This document shows positions 1 through 7,776 of a stretch of 64,000 nt of DNA, piece by piece. Origin of the DNA: an uncultured Collinsella sp. (GTDB taxonomy: Bacteria; Actinomycetota; Coriobacteriia; Coriobacteriales; Coriobacteriaceae); contig UQPI01000002.1 of the NCBI GenBank assembly GCA_900542945.1, positions 10,043 through 74,042 on the forward strand, written 5' to 3'. Below the pieces are notes generated by a model. The model was not told the origin of the DNA, ran no database searches, and saw nothing but the letters and a program-made list of their open reading frames with translations. The position numbers were made by a program, and so were the translations under genes. Position 1 is the first letter of the stretch. Every line of letters starts with the position of its first letter.

Positions 1-173
1 GACTCCAGCCAAGCGATGTCGGCACATTCCTCGGCAGAGAAATCCCACGGAAAGCCAAAGTCGCCAGCGATAATCAGATAGTCGTCGCTCGTCAGGCTAT
101 CCCCAAGATCCCAATCGCGCAGCTTTTGCATGTCGAGGCCGCCGTGAACATCGCCCGTCACATAGACCGTCAT
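1..173 (-). CDS. Metallophosphoesterase, N-terminal part (cut by window edge)
   Basis: The first 57 residues of a calcineurin-like phosphoesterase are visible. They begin MTVYVTGDVHGG and later read IIAGDFGFPWDF, the first two metal-binding blocks of the family (D-x-H and G-D). The start ATG overlaps the TGA of the upstream gene as ATGA, so the two are translationally coupled. The fragment resembles the gene at 857-1573, which has the same GDVHG and GDFGF blocks, so the two are probably paralogues. The substrate cannot be told from the sequence. Confidence 0.85.
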   Translation of the reverse strand, partial: MTVYVTGDVHGGLDMQKLRDWDLGDSLTSDDYLIIAGDFGFPWDFSAEECADIAWLE

Positions 174-808
174 CGGATCACCACTTCCCTCTTATAGGCT
201 TCGAGATCGCGCTCGACCCGTTCATCGTCCGTGGCGTTGACCCACCACGGCCACTTAACGCAACACACCGGCTCCTCGACCTGAGCAAACCACGACTTGA
301 GCTCCTCTAGGCTCACCGGGGCATAGCCGTTGGCATCCACGCCCACGTCATAGCGCAGCAGTCCCTGCCTAAGGTTGAACTTGTTGTACGCGCCGCCGCA
401 ACTGTGGATATGCCCGTGCAAATGCCAGCCGCCGTGCGACATGCCCTGCCAATCGGCCATGGGATAGTGGCTCAGCACGATTTTTTGACGGTCGATCTTG
501 AGCACGCAAATGGGCGGCTCGACGATAAAAGCATCCGCCACCGCAGGCTGTGTCCAATCTTTGTCGTGGTTGCCGGGCAGCAGATGGACGCGCTTGCATG
601 CAATGCTTTTGCGCAGCTCGTAGGCATCTTGAACCGTCATCTTAAAGCTGAAGTCGCCCAAAATATAAAGCTCGTCGTCCACCGCGACCTTGCTATTAAT
701 GTTGGCGACCATGTCGTCGTTCATCTGCGCAGCGGTCGACCAAGGCCTATCGGCGAGTCGCAGCATGTTCTCGTGTCCAAAGTGGGTATCGCTGGTAAAC
801 CAGATCAT
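170..808 (-). CDS. Metallophosphoesterase
   Basis: A 212-aa cytoplasmic calcineurin-like phosphoesterase. The metal-binding blocks are in order: SDTHFGH near residue 6, GDFS near 51, GNHD near 79, and HGHIHS near 130. No signal peptide or membrane segment is seen. It ends in a 4-bp ATGA overlap with the next phosphoesterase, so it is part of an operon. The compact form, with SDTHFGHEN at the very N-terminus, is typical of small phage- or plasmid-like phosphoesterases of unknown substrate. Its role could be nucleotide or RNA end processing, but this is a guess. Confidence 0.85.
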   Translation of the reverse strand: MIWFTSDTHFGHENMLRLADRPWSTAAQMNDDMVANINSKVAVDDELYILGDFSFKMTVQDAYELRKSIACKRVHLLPGNHDKDWTQPAVADAFIVEPPICVLKIDRQKIVLSHYPMADWQGMSHGGWHLHGHIHSCGGAYNKFNLRQGLLRYDVGVDANGYAPVSLEELKSWFAQVEEPVCCVKWPWWVNATDDERVERDLEAYKREVVIR

Positions 809-856
809 GGGGACCTCCTAACGTTCTTGCTCAAAATAGCCACTCGCCGTCTCATC

Positions 857-1573
857 CTACCCATCGGTGCATCGCACCTCGATCGGCACGATATCTTGGT
901 AGATAAGGCGATGTTTGTCATCGCGCCATTCATCGTCATGGTAATGGCCAAAGAACCAGGTGCGGTAGTCGAGCCGCCCATCGAGCTCGCCCAAAAAGGC
1001 CTGCAGCGAATCGTCGTAGAACTCGCGATTGCGCTCCATGCACAGCTCGTCCGCCAAAGCGATCGGCGCCTCGTGCGTCACAACGTAGTCGACCTTCCAG
1101 CCCACGCGGTCGAGCGAGGCGCGGCAACGGTTCATCTCGCGCTCGCTCGGCATCTCCTCGGGCCACCACGTCTTTCCCTCCCGGCGCCACTGTTTGTCAT
1201 GGCTCGCGGCGCCGCCCATGGCAAGCACCGTGGTCCCCGCGATGTCGAACACCTCGCCGCGCATCAGGTGCAGTACGTGCGGGCGAGCCTCGTGAACGAG
1301 ACCCCCATTCCACTCTCGTATTGGCAGCCCTGCCAGCAGATGATGGTTCTCGTGATTGCCGTCGACAAAACACGTGGTCCAGGGCTTGGACTCAAACCAG
1401 TCGAGCCAATATTTGTCGGTGTTCGAGCCGCTCCATATAAAGCCAAAGTCGCCGGCAACGATCACCACGTCATCGCGTGCCAGTGTTCGGCCCAATGGCC
1501 AAACACGCGACGAAAAGCGGCTCGCCCCGTACTCGGCAACACCGTGAACGTCTCCTGTAACGAAAATGGACAT
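857..1573 (-). CDS. Metallophosphoesterase
   Basis: A 238-aa calcineurin-like phosphoesterase. The start is set at the ATG preceded by GGAGGTG seven bases upstream, giving MSIFVTGDVHG; a longer frame upstream has no ribosome site. Motifs are GDVHG (about residues 7-11), GDFGF (about 41), GNHEN (about 72) and GHYHDD near the C-terminus. It is the upstream member of a run of three phosphoesterases on the same strand, 48 bp from the next. The substrate is unknown. The similarity to the truncated gene at the window edge suggests local duplication. Confidence 0.85.
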   Translation of the reverse strand: MSIFVTGDVHGVAEYGASRFSSRVWPLGRTLARDDVVIVAGDFGFIWSGSNTDKYWLDWFESKPWTTCFVDGNHENHHLLAGLPIREWNGGLVHEARPHVLHLMRGEVFDIAGTTVLAMGGAASHDKQWRREGKTWWPEEMPSEREMNRCRASLDRVGWKVDYVVTHEAPIALADELCMERNREFYDDSLQAFLGELDGRLDYRTWFFGHYHDDEWRDDKHRLIYQDIVPIEVRCTDG

Positions 1574-1658
1574 CAAACAACACCTCCATGCCGTGCGGCT
1601 CTGGACAAATCGATAACAGAAATTGCAGGCCGGCCCCGGCATCTGCATCCCTTAGGGC

Positions 1659-1898
1659 TTACCCTTCGTTCTTCCATCCAAACGGGTCAAGCACCCAAAA
1701 AATCAAATCGAGCACGCCGCCGGTCATCATGGCACCGGCAAGGGCCATGCAAACGTGCAGAAAACTGGCACTTCGAAGCACGTCGAACGGGCCCAGGACG
1801 GCCAGCAGCGCGACTGCTGCACCGACCAGGCACAGCACAAGGCACGGCCCTGCGTCCTTAACGCATTTCTTTGCAAGATGCTTGGTGTTGTCACTCAT
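1659..1898 (-). CDS. Small membrane protein, unknown function
   Basis: A 79-aa protein with two hydrophobic stretches, roughly residues 18-38 and 47-69, and a charged N-terminus (MSDNTKHLAKK), so probably a two-span membrane protein. An AAGGAG ribosome site precedes the ATG. It lies upstream of the phosphoesterase genes on the same strand and may share their transcript. I do not recognise a family. Confidence 0.55.
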   Translation of the reverse strand: MSDNTKHLAKKCVKDAGPCLVLCLVGAAVALLAVLGPFDVLRSASFLHVCMALAGAMMTGGVLDLIFWVLDPFGWKNEG

Positions 1899-1994
1899 CG
1901 ATTTCGAACTCCTTAGAGGGTCGTTGTTCGGGCGTATGCCGCCGCGGCGGAGCAGGGCGGCAGGTTAAGTGTCGCATGTCGTTCGGACACGCAT

Positions 1995-2040
1995 TAGTTA
2001 CCCTACAAATAATTGCATTTGATAGAATGTAGGGTAACTA
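1995..2040 (+). promoter_or_regulatory. 13-bp inverted repeat operator over promoter of the next gene pair
   Basis: A perfect 13-bp inverted repeat, TAGTTACCCTACA at 1995-2007 and its complement at 2028-2040, is separated by 20 bp. A -10-like TAGAAT (2023-2028) abuts the right arm, so a dimer bound here would cover the promoter. The first gene starts at 2058 behind AAAGGAGG. This is what an autoregulated toxin-antitoxin operator looks like. Confidence 0.6.
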
Positions 2041-2057
2041 CTCAGAAAGGAGGCGCC

Positions 2058-2369
2058 ATGTCCGTCTTAGAAGATGTCCTCGAAGAGGAGTACGCACGCT
2101 CAAGCCGCCTCTTGGAGCTCATGGAGCAGGAAATCGGCCTCCTTCCAAAAGGCAGCATTCGCATGCGAAACATAAAGGGCCACGAATACTGCTATCTCAA
2201 CTATCGAGTCGGCGACAAGGTCAAAAGTGACTATGTCCCTGCTGCAGAGGTTGATGATCTGCGAGCCAAAATCGAACGTCGAAGGGCTCTTGCGGCCGCC
2301 ATCAGAGAACAGAAGCAATCTCAAAAGCAAATCGTACGTGCGCTGGGAAGGGTGCCAAATGTTGACTGA
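2058..2369 (+). CDS. Small partner protein (DUF6788-like), putative antitoxin
   Basis: A 103-aa charged protein starting MSVLEDVLEEEY after AGAAAGGAGG. The centre reads PKGSIRMRNIKGHEYCYLNYR, followed by a basic helical tail (IERRRALAAAIREQKQSQKQ). The pattern resembles small proteins annotated DUF6788 that accompany nucleotidyltransferases; that family name is from memory. Its last 11 bases overlap the start of the nucleotidyltransferase gene, and the pair sits behind an inverted-repeat operator. I infer an antitoxin or regulatory partner, not shown directly. Confidence 0.6.
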   Translation: MSVLEDVLEEEYARSSRLLELMEQEIGLLPKGSIRMRNIKGHEYCYLNYRVGDKVKSDYVPAAEVDDLRAKIERRRALAAAIREQKQSQKQIVRALGRVPNVD

Positions 2370-3021
2370 GCAGCAACAAGCTTTCTTAAAAGTACTTGAC
2401 TTGGTCAAGGAGGCAGGGTGCATAGACCACGTTATCCTCATCGGGTCCTGGGCGGAGTTTGCCTACAGAGAAGCCGAAGTACTTCCGGGCTTTTACCCAA
2501 ATATCAAAACAATGGATGTCGACTTCCTTGTTCGAAACCTACGACGCCCCAGCCCGGCGGCGCGCCTGAGCGCTCTCGCAAAAGAACGAGGCTTTTTTGT
2601 CGAATCCGACCGCATGACCGGAACAACAAAGTTGCTGGACATCACCGGCCTTGAAGTTGAATTCCTCATCAGAAAAATGGGCGCTGGAAAAGAACCTGCT
2701 CTCAAGACGAATATCGGGGTGACAGCCCAAGCGCTATGGCACATGGACATCATCCTGAAAAACACCATCGACGTTCGCTGTTTGAGCCACGTTGTGACCG
2801 TTCCGACCCCCGAGGCCTATGCGGTCCACAAGATGATAATCAATGGCGAGCGTGGCAAAAAGGCCGAAAAGGACGCCCATGCCGTGGAAAACATGTTTCC
2901 GCTGCTAGACGAGGAAAAGCTCAATGCAGTATTCAGCTCGCTAACAAATAAAGAGAAAGCAAGGGTCCGTGCGTTTGCAGAAACCCATGGCGTTGCGGAG
3001 CACATCTTGGGAATCACCTAG
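2359..3021 (+). CDS. Nucleotidyltransferase-like protein, putative toxin
   Basis: A 220-aa protein whose start (MLTEQQQAF) overlaps the end of the preceding gene. An IGSWAEFAY block (about residues 29-37) followed by MDVDFLVRN (about 53-61) matches the G-S...D-x-D pattern of pol-beta-fold nucleotidyltransferases, and a later EVEFLI could supply a third acidic residue. The C-terminal half is helical and rich in Lys and Glu. With its small coupled partner it resembles two-gene toxin-antitoxin units of the MNT/AbiEii type, though it could also be a housekeeping-like nucleotidyltransferase. No activity can be assigned from sequence alone. Confidence 0.6.
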   Translation: MLTEQQQAFLKVLDLVKEAGCIDHVILIGSWAEFAYREAEVLPGFYPNIKTMDVDFLVRNLRRPSPAARLSALAKERGFFVESDRMTGTTKLLDITGLEVEFLIRKMGAGKEPALKTNIGVTAQALWHMDIILKNTIDVRCLSHVVTVPTPEAYAVHKMIINGERGKKAEKDAHAVENMFPLLDEEKLNAVFSSLTNKEKARVRAFAETHGVAEHILGIT

Positions 3022-3149
3022 GCCCCTGGTGGGCAGCATGTTGGGCAGGGTGTCTTGCCTCGTTTGAGTGCGGTCGCTAATGGCACGCTGGTTCTAATGG
3101 CGTTTTGAGGAAGGCTTTTGCACCCCGCACGGTGGTAAATCTTGCCGTT

Positions 3150-3371
3150 CTAGGTGACGGTTACCTTGACCTTTAAGGCATCCACGCTGCGAGGCTCGAT
3201 GGGCGCGGCTACCTCTCGAGGAGACAGTGCCGTTTTCCAAGGCTTGCCTCTCGAAAAACCAGAATCGCGGTATCGATTAATGTAGCCGTCAAAGCACCCA
3301 TCGAACAGCAACCCCGTTGCCAGGCCCGCCATGAATCCGCAGGCGATCGCGGCCTCTCCTCTAATTTGCAT
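3150..3371 (-). CDS. Small protein with one hydrophobic segment, unknown function
   Basis: A 73-aa protein starting MQIRGEAAIACG, with AAGGAGGG six bases upstream. Residues 8-27 form a Gly/Ala/Leu-rich hydrophobic segment, followed by a polar, basic tail. It lies just downstream of the surface-protein terminator on the same strand. I do not recognise a family. Confidence 0.4.
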   Translation of the reverse strand: MQIRGEAAIACGFMAGLATGLLFDGCFDGYINRYRDSGFSRGKPWKTALSPREVAAPIEPRSVDALKVKVTVT

Positions 3372-3391
3372 ATATCCCTCCTTAATCAATC

Positions 3392-3444
3392 TTGAAGAAA
3401 AAGACGGCGCGCGCCGCAGAGCCCATGCCCCTGCGGTGCGCGCC
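3392..3444 (-). terminator. Rho-independent terminator of the surface-protein gene
   Basis: Read on the minus strand, GGCGCGCACCGCAG pairs with CTGCGGCGCGCGCC around an 11-base loop (3406-3444) and is followed by GTCTTTTTCTTC. It lies 24 bp after the stop of the large surface protein. Confidence 0.75.
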
Positions 3445-3467
3445 AAAAACAGCGCGCTTCCCTGTCC

Positions 3468-6400
3468 CTAACGGATCAGCTGGCGGCGCTTATCGGACAG
3501 GAATACGCCGGCGGCCACCAGGACCGTGCCGCCGATCACGAAGGTCTCACCCAGCAGCTCGGACGCATCGCCCGTGGCGGGCATCGCCGTCTGCCAAGTC
3601 GTGGCCTCGGTCTTTGCCTCCGCATGCTTGGCCTGGTACGTCACTTGCGTGACGGGCTGGGTCTGCTCGCCGTTTCCGCGGTCGGCGGCCTCTTGGCGAG
3701 CGATCTCGGCGTTAAGCTCGGCAATAGCCTGGTCGAGCTCGACCTTGGCGGCGGTGTAGTTGGCGAGCGCCTCCAAGTATGCCGGCGCCACGGCATCCGC
3801 CGCAGCCACGGCGTCATCGAGTTCGGCCTTGGCGGTCGCGGCGCGCTCGGCGGCATTGTGAGCTGCAGCGATCTTGGCGTTGAGCGCCTCGTCCGCATCG
3901 TCAGTGCTGCCGTTGGCGATGGCTTCGGCAAGATTGATCCTGCGCAGGCGGGTGACCGCGGCGGCAGAGGCATCGCGGGCGGCGGCCGCATCCGTCACGG
4001 CATCGTCAGCCTCCACCAAGTCGTACTCGGCATCGCTCACGGCCATCTCCGCAGCATCAAGCGCAGCATCGGCAGCGAGCTTGTCCTCAGTAGCCCTGGA
4101 AAGTGCTGCAGCAGCATTCTTAAGCTGGGAGGCACGCGCGGCAGCTGCATCAGACTTTGCCTGAGCCGTTGTCACGGCAGCGCCAGCATCGCTCGCAGCC
4201 TGCTGGGCCATATCGAGCTCCGCCTGAGCGCCAGCAGCATCGATGGCTGCCTGATCGGCATCGCCTTGGGCGACAGCAAGTTCAGCCTCCGCCTCACGCT
4301 GATTGGCACGTGCGTCTTCGAGCGTAGACGATGCCGCATCAAACGCACGCTGAGCAGCAGCGATATCGGCCGAATACGCCGCCAGCTCATCCTGGGCCGC
4401 GGCAAGTGCATCCTGCTTGTCGCCGACACCGACACGAGCGGCATCCAGTGCGCGCTTGGCAGCAGCCACCTTGCCCTTGGCAATGTCGAGCTCGCCAGAC
4501 TTGGCGGCCACGGCGTCCTGAGCCGCCGCAACTGCGGCGTTGGCAGCGCTCAAATCGGTGCGGGCATCGCTGGCAGCACGCGCGGCGACGTCAGCTGCAG
4601 CCTGCTTTTGCTCCACAGAAGCCTGAGCCTCCGAGACCTTGGCAGTCGCGACATCAACGTCAGCGACAGCGCGCTCAACCTGAGCTTGCTTTGCCGCAAC
4701 GGTCTGCGATGCTGCGTCCACCTTGTTGCCGGCATCGTCGGCAACGCCCTGCGCCGTAGCAAGCTCCTTGCGTGCCGTGTCAACGCCCTGCTCGGGATTT
4801 GCCAGAGAGTCGCACCACGCGTTCAGCGCAGCCTCATACTCAGTAACCGTCATCGGATTGACGTTGTACGGCTCGTACCATTGACCAGAATATGCGAATG
4901 TCTGCGCTTGCGTGCTGTACCCGTTGATCGTTCCACGCGTGCAAACGCCCATGCCCGTCACGGTGTAGTTGGGATCGATTACGTTGATGTAATGGCCGAC
5001 TGAGCGAATTAACCCACCATGCTTCGCAGCGTAGTTATCAATCTCGGAGCTATGCACCGTATAGAAATCGTAAGCGGCCTTTCCCGTAAGGCCCGTCGCG
5101 CCCAGCGAGGCTGCGGCAGCGTCAAAGACGGCCTTCTCCTGATCGACCCACTGCTTAAACGGATTGCTTCCGTAGTTCCATGCCACGTTTTCGCCCACTT
5201 CGAACTGCCTGGCGTGGTCGATCTTAGTGTCGGAGAAGTTCGCATCGGCAATGGCAGTCGCCATCATGGCATACGTCACCTTGAGCTCACCCAGGCCAAC
5301 GCTCGCGCGATACTCGTTGCACGCCTTGAGCCACACGACCGCCTGCTTCATGTTGGCCAGGCTCGTCGCATCGGCCTCCTCGCCCACCTTGTTGTAGCTA
5401 GCGAGTTTGCAGTTGAGGATGATATCCGCCGCGTCGTTGGCGCCCACGCTCTTAAAGAACGCGATAGCACCCTGGCGGTAGTTCTCCGCCGATGCATTCG
5501 CCGTTGCCTGAGCGGCATCGAGCTTGGCCTGGGCCTGAGCCACAGCCTGGTCGGCCTGCTGCTTTTGAGCCGTCGCCTGATCGAGCGCCTTGTCAGCAAC
5601 TTCCTTCTCGTCTTTGGCTGCCGAGAGTTTGGCCTGAGCATCGGCCAGCTCCGTAAGCGCAGAGGCATGATCGGTCTTGGCCTGGTCAAGAGCGGCATCT
5701 GCCGCAGCCTTGGCGACAACAGCGACATCCAGCTTGGACTGAGCATCGGTAGCAGCCTGTTGCTGGTCGGCAACTGTCTGCTGGGCAGTCCGCACCTCGC
5801 CCTGGGCAGCGGCAGCGTCCTGCTCGGCGGCAGCAAGCTCACCCTCGCGCTGCGACTGCGCGGCCTTGGCGGCGGTCAGGGCTTCGGACGCAGCGACCAC
5901 CTTTGCCTTGGCGGCCTCGTACTCCGGGCCCGCAGCGCCCTGCTCGGCTCGGTCCAGATCGGCCTTGGCCGCGTCATAGCTCGCCTGCGCGGCATCCACG
6001 TCCGCATCTGCCGCGGCCTTTGCCTGCTGAGCTGCCGAAAGCTTGCCCTGCGCGTTCTGCTGCTTGGCAGAGGCGACAGCGACAGCGGCCTGGGCATCCG
6101 AGAGCTTGGCCTGCGCATCGGCGGCCTGCTGCTTTGCCTGCTCCAGGTCGCTTGCTGCCTGCTCTGCAGCAGCCTGGGCAGCGGCTACGGCCTCGGGCGT
6201 GGCATCGGATGCAGCAGCCCGTGCAGCTTCGAGAGCAGACTGGGCATCGCGGGATGCCTTCTGGGCGGTAGCCAGGGCTTCGTCCTTGTCCGTCAGATTC
6301 TTCTTGGCGGCATCAAGCGCAGCCTGAGCATCCTCGAGCGCCTTGACATCCAGATCGGCCTTGTCCTGTGCAGTGCCCATCTGCTTTTCCAGCTCTGCCG

Positions 6401-6821
6401 AGGCAGCAGAAGCCGCACTATCGCTCGCACCGCGGGCTTCGTCATAGGCGCCCTGCGCCTGCTGCTGGTTGGCGGCAGCGGCATCGTAGGGAACGGCAGC
6501 CGTTTCCAGATCGGCCTTGGCGGCAGCAGCCTTGGCGCGTGCCGCATCAACCGCAGCCTGCAGGTCGGCGACCTTCTGAGCCGCAGATACAGCACCCGCG
6601 CTAGCACCGGCGGCCGCAGCACTCGTCAACGGCGACATCACCGCAGCCGTTGCACCTGCAGCGCCAATGCTATCCGCATCCTGCGCCGCAGCGGCCAAGG
6701 GCGACAGCAACGATCCGCCTGTCATGGCAATCGTCGCCGCAGCAACCGTCGCTACGCGTCCAGCCGCCTTGGCCCTACCCAAAGCCTTGCCGTTCATGTC
6801 CTTGTACATGTTGTTGCTCAT
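3468..6821 (-). CDS. LPXTG-type surface protein: coiled coil, CAP domain, coiled coil
   Basis: A 1117-aa exported protein. The start is the ATG behind GGAAGGA, giving MSNNMYKDMNGK. Residues 1-45 are a basic then hydrophobic signal peptide with AAAAQDAD at the likely cleavage site. Residues about 60-440 and 680-1060 are Ala/Lys/Glu/Gln-rich with heptad character, so long coiled coils. Between them (about 443-675) is a globular part with features of the CAP/SCP family: ACNEYRASVGLGEL, an HARQFEVGENVAWN block and SVGHYINVI. The C-terminus has MPATGD (1080-1085), a hydrophobic span and KRRQLIR, a sortase signal with M in place of L. It is probably a wall-anchored stalk presenting a CAP domain; ligand and role are unknown. 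Confidence 0.85.
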   Translation of the reverse strand: MSNNMYKDMNGKALGRAKAAGRVATVAAATIAMTGGSLLSPLAAAAQDADSIGAAGATAAVMSPLTSAAAAGASAGAVSAAQKVADLQAAVDAARAKAAAAKADLETAAVPYDAAAANQQQAQGAYDEARGASDSAASAASAELEKQMGTAQDKADLDVKALEDAQAALDAAKKNLTDKDEALATAQKASRDAQSALEAARAAASDATPEAVAAAQAAAEQAASDLEQAKQQAADAQAKLSDAQAAVAVASAKQQNAQGKLSAAQQAKAAADADVDAAQASYDAAKADLDRAEQGAAGPEYEAAKAKVVAASEALTAAKAAQSQREGELAAAEQDAAAAQGEVRTAQQTVADQQQAATDAQSKLDVAVVAKAAADAALDQAKTDHASALTELADAQAKLSAAKDEKEVADKALDQATAQKQQADQAVAQAQAKLDAAQATANASAENYRQGAIAFFKSVGANDAADIILNCKLASYNKVGEEADATSLANMKQAVVWLKACNEYRASVGLGELKVTYAMMATAIADANFSDTKIDHARQFEVGENVAWNYGSNPFKQWVDQEKAVFDAAAASLGATGLTGKAAYDFYTVHSSEIDNYAAKHGGLIRSVGHYINVIDPNYTVTGMGVCTRGTINGYSTQAQTFAYSGQWYEPYNVNPMTVTEYEAALNAWCDSLANPEQGVDTARKELATAQGVADDAGNKVDAASQTVAAKQAQVERAVADVDVATAKVSEAQASVEQKQAAADVAARAASDARTDLSAANAAVAAAQDAVAAKSGELDIAKGKVAAAKRALDAARVGVGDKQDALAAAQDELAAYSADIAAAQRAFDAASSTLEDARANQREAEAELAVAQGDADQAAIDAAGAQAELDMAQQAASDAGAAVTTAQAKSDAAAARASQLKNAAAALSRATEDKLAADAALDAAEMAVSDAEYDLVEADDAVTDAAAARDASAAAVTRLRRINLAEAIANGSTDDADEALNAKIAAAHNAAERAATAKAELDDAVAAADAVAPAYLEALANYTAAKVELDQAIAELNAEIARQEAADRGNGEQTQPVTQVTYQAKHAEAKTEATTWQTAMPATGDASELLGETFVIGGTVLVAAGVFLSDKRRQLIR

Positions 6822-6943
6822 TGCCGATTCCTTCCCACGGTGAGCCGTTGTTTGACACAGACAGTCGATCCAACTTGCCCCGCTAAAAAGAGGTAATAAC
6901 GGGGTAATTAAATTGAGGGGTTGAGAGCGCGGGAGGCCTAGCA

Positions 6944-7138
6944 CTACCAAATGCCAAGTTCCCGTTCGCATTCGCGCTCAATGTCCTTCTGATACTCAAG
7001 TTCCTCGCCGCTAAGCATCGAATCGCTCCATTCGTTCCAGAAGTTCTGAACCTTAGAGCTGAAACAGCAAACGCGGATATGCTTGAAATCAATTGACTCG
7101 ATATTGTCGTTGTAAAAGAGGGGGTTGCTGGTATTCAC
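6944..7138 (-). CDS. Small ORF or gene remnant, unknown
   Basis: A 64-aa frame starting at GTG (MNTSNPLFYNDN) with plausible composition (KVQNFWNEWSDSM, EELEYQKDIERECEREL), but no ribosome site. The open frame runs only nine codons further upstream before a stop. It may be the tail of a decayed gene at the edge of the accessory island rather than an intact one. Confidence 0.25.
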   Translation of the reverse strand: MNTSNPLFYNDNIESIDFKHIRVCCFSSKVQNFWNEWSDSMLSGEELEYQKDIERECERELGIW

Positions 7139-7287
7139 GCTACTTGTCCAATCAACATAATCTCAACTTGCAATGCTTGGTCTCCTCTGAGACCCCATCT
7201 CAAACGCTATGACTGCAGTATATGTACTTCTTCCGTACTATGCAAGAACATTTTTATTTTTCTAACGCATATAACGAATCTGTCTCT

Positions 7288-7776
7288 TCACAAACAATTA
7301 CCAGACTCCCCCGCCGCGCCCTCACGCGCGGCATATTCGTTGAGATACTTCACCGGAATCGGCCACCTGGAGGGAGCTCCGTAGCGCGAAAGCCCCACAT
7401 TGACCAGCTGAACCAGCAGCTCGGACAGATCATCACCTTCGAGCACCTCAATCGAGCGTACATGGATCGCCGTTGCCACATCCTCTTTGGTGCCGTTGTT
7501 GACGCCGACAAAGTAGCAGGTCATCCCTGCGCGTTCGAACGTTCCAATGCCGTAATAGGGCGAGTTGTAACTCTCGAAAAACTCCTTCTTACGACCCGCC
7601 CTACCCGTAAGCTGGTAATCGCGCACCAAGTTCACGAAGTCGCTAGAGAAGGTCGTCAAGCCCGTATCCCGCACGCGTGCGAGCATAGCGCGTCCGCCCG
7701 CCCGCACGTCAAAGATATAGGCGTCCTTGTCGAGCTTACCCTCGGCCGTCAGCAGCTCAAGCTCCATCTCGTCCAC
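7288..7776 (-). CDS. C-terminal part of PIWI-like protein (separate or frameshifted)
   Basis: A 162-aa frame beginning at a GTG inside the end of the upstream gene (about 20 bp overlap), with GAGGACGG as a weak ribosome site; the same frame is open further upstream. The last 60 residues contain VNNGTKEDV, then a helix DLSELLVQLVNVGLSRYG, then SRWPIPVKYLNEYAAREG. This order (G-T-x, helix, Pro-x-Pro-x-x-Tyr, Ala) is how Argonaute PIWI domains end. The resemblance is by eye and moderate. If it is real, the domain is split across two frames, so a +1 frameshift near 7800, natural or from assembly, is likely. Otherwise this is a small coupled gene of unknown function. Confidence 0.5.
   Translation of the reverse strand: MDEMELELLTAEGKLDKDAYIFDVRAGGRAMLARVRDTGLTTFSSDFVNLVRDYQLTGRAGRKKEFFESYNSPYYGIGTFERAGMTCYFVGVNNGTKEDVATAIHVRSIEVLEGDDLSELLVQLVNVGLSRYGAPSRWPIPVKYLNEYAAREGAAGESGNCL

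Noticed and set aside
404..1861. A 485-aa open frame on the plus strand opposite the phosphoesterases
   Set aside because: It is the antisense shadow of two well-supported phosphoesterase genes. The protein has no domain and a composition typical of reverse-strand GC-rich frames.
5019..6896. A 625-aa plus-strand frame opposite the surface protein, and another at 3624-5003
   Set aside because: Both are shadows of the Ala-rich repeats of the surface protein and contain no ribosome site or domain.
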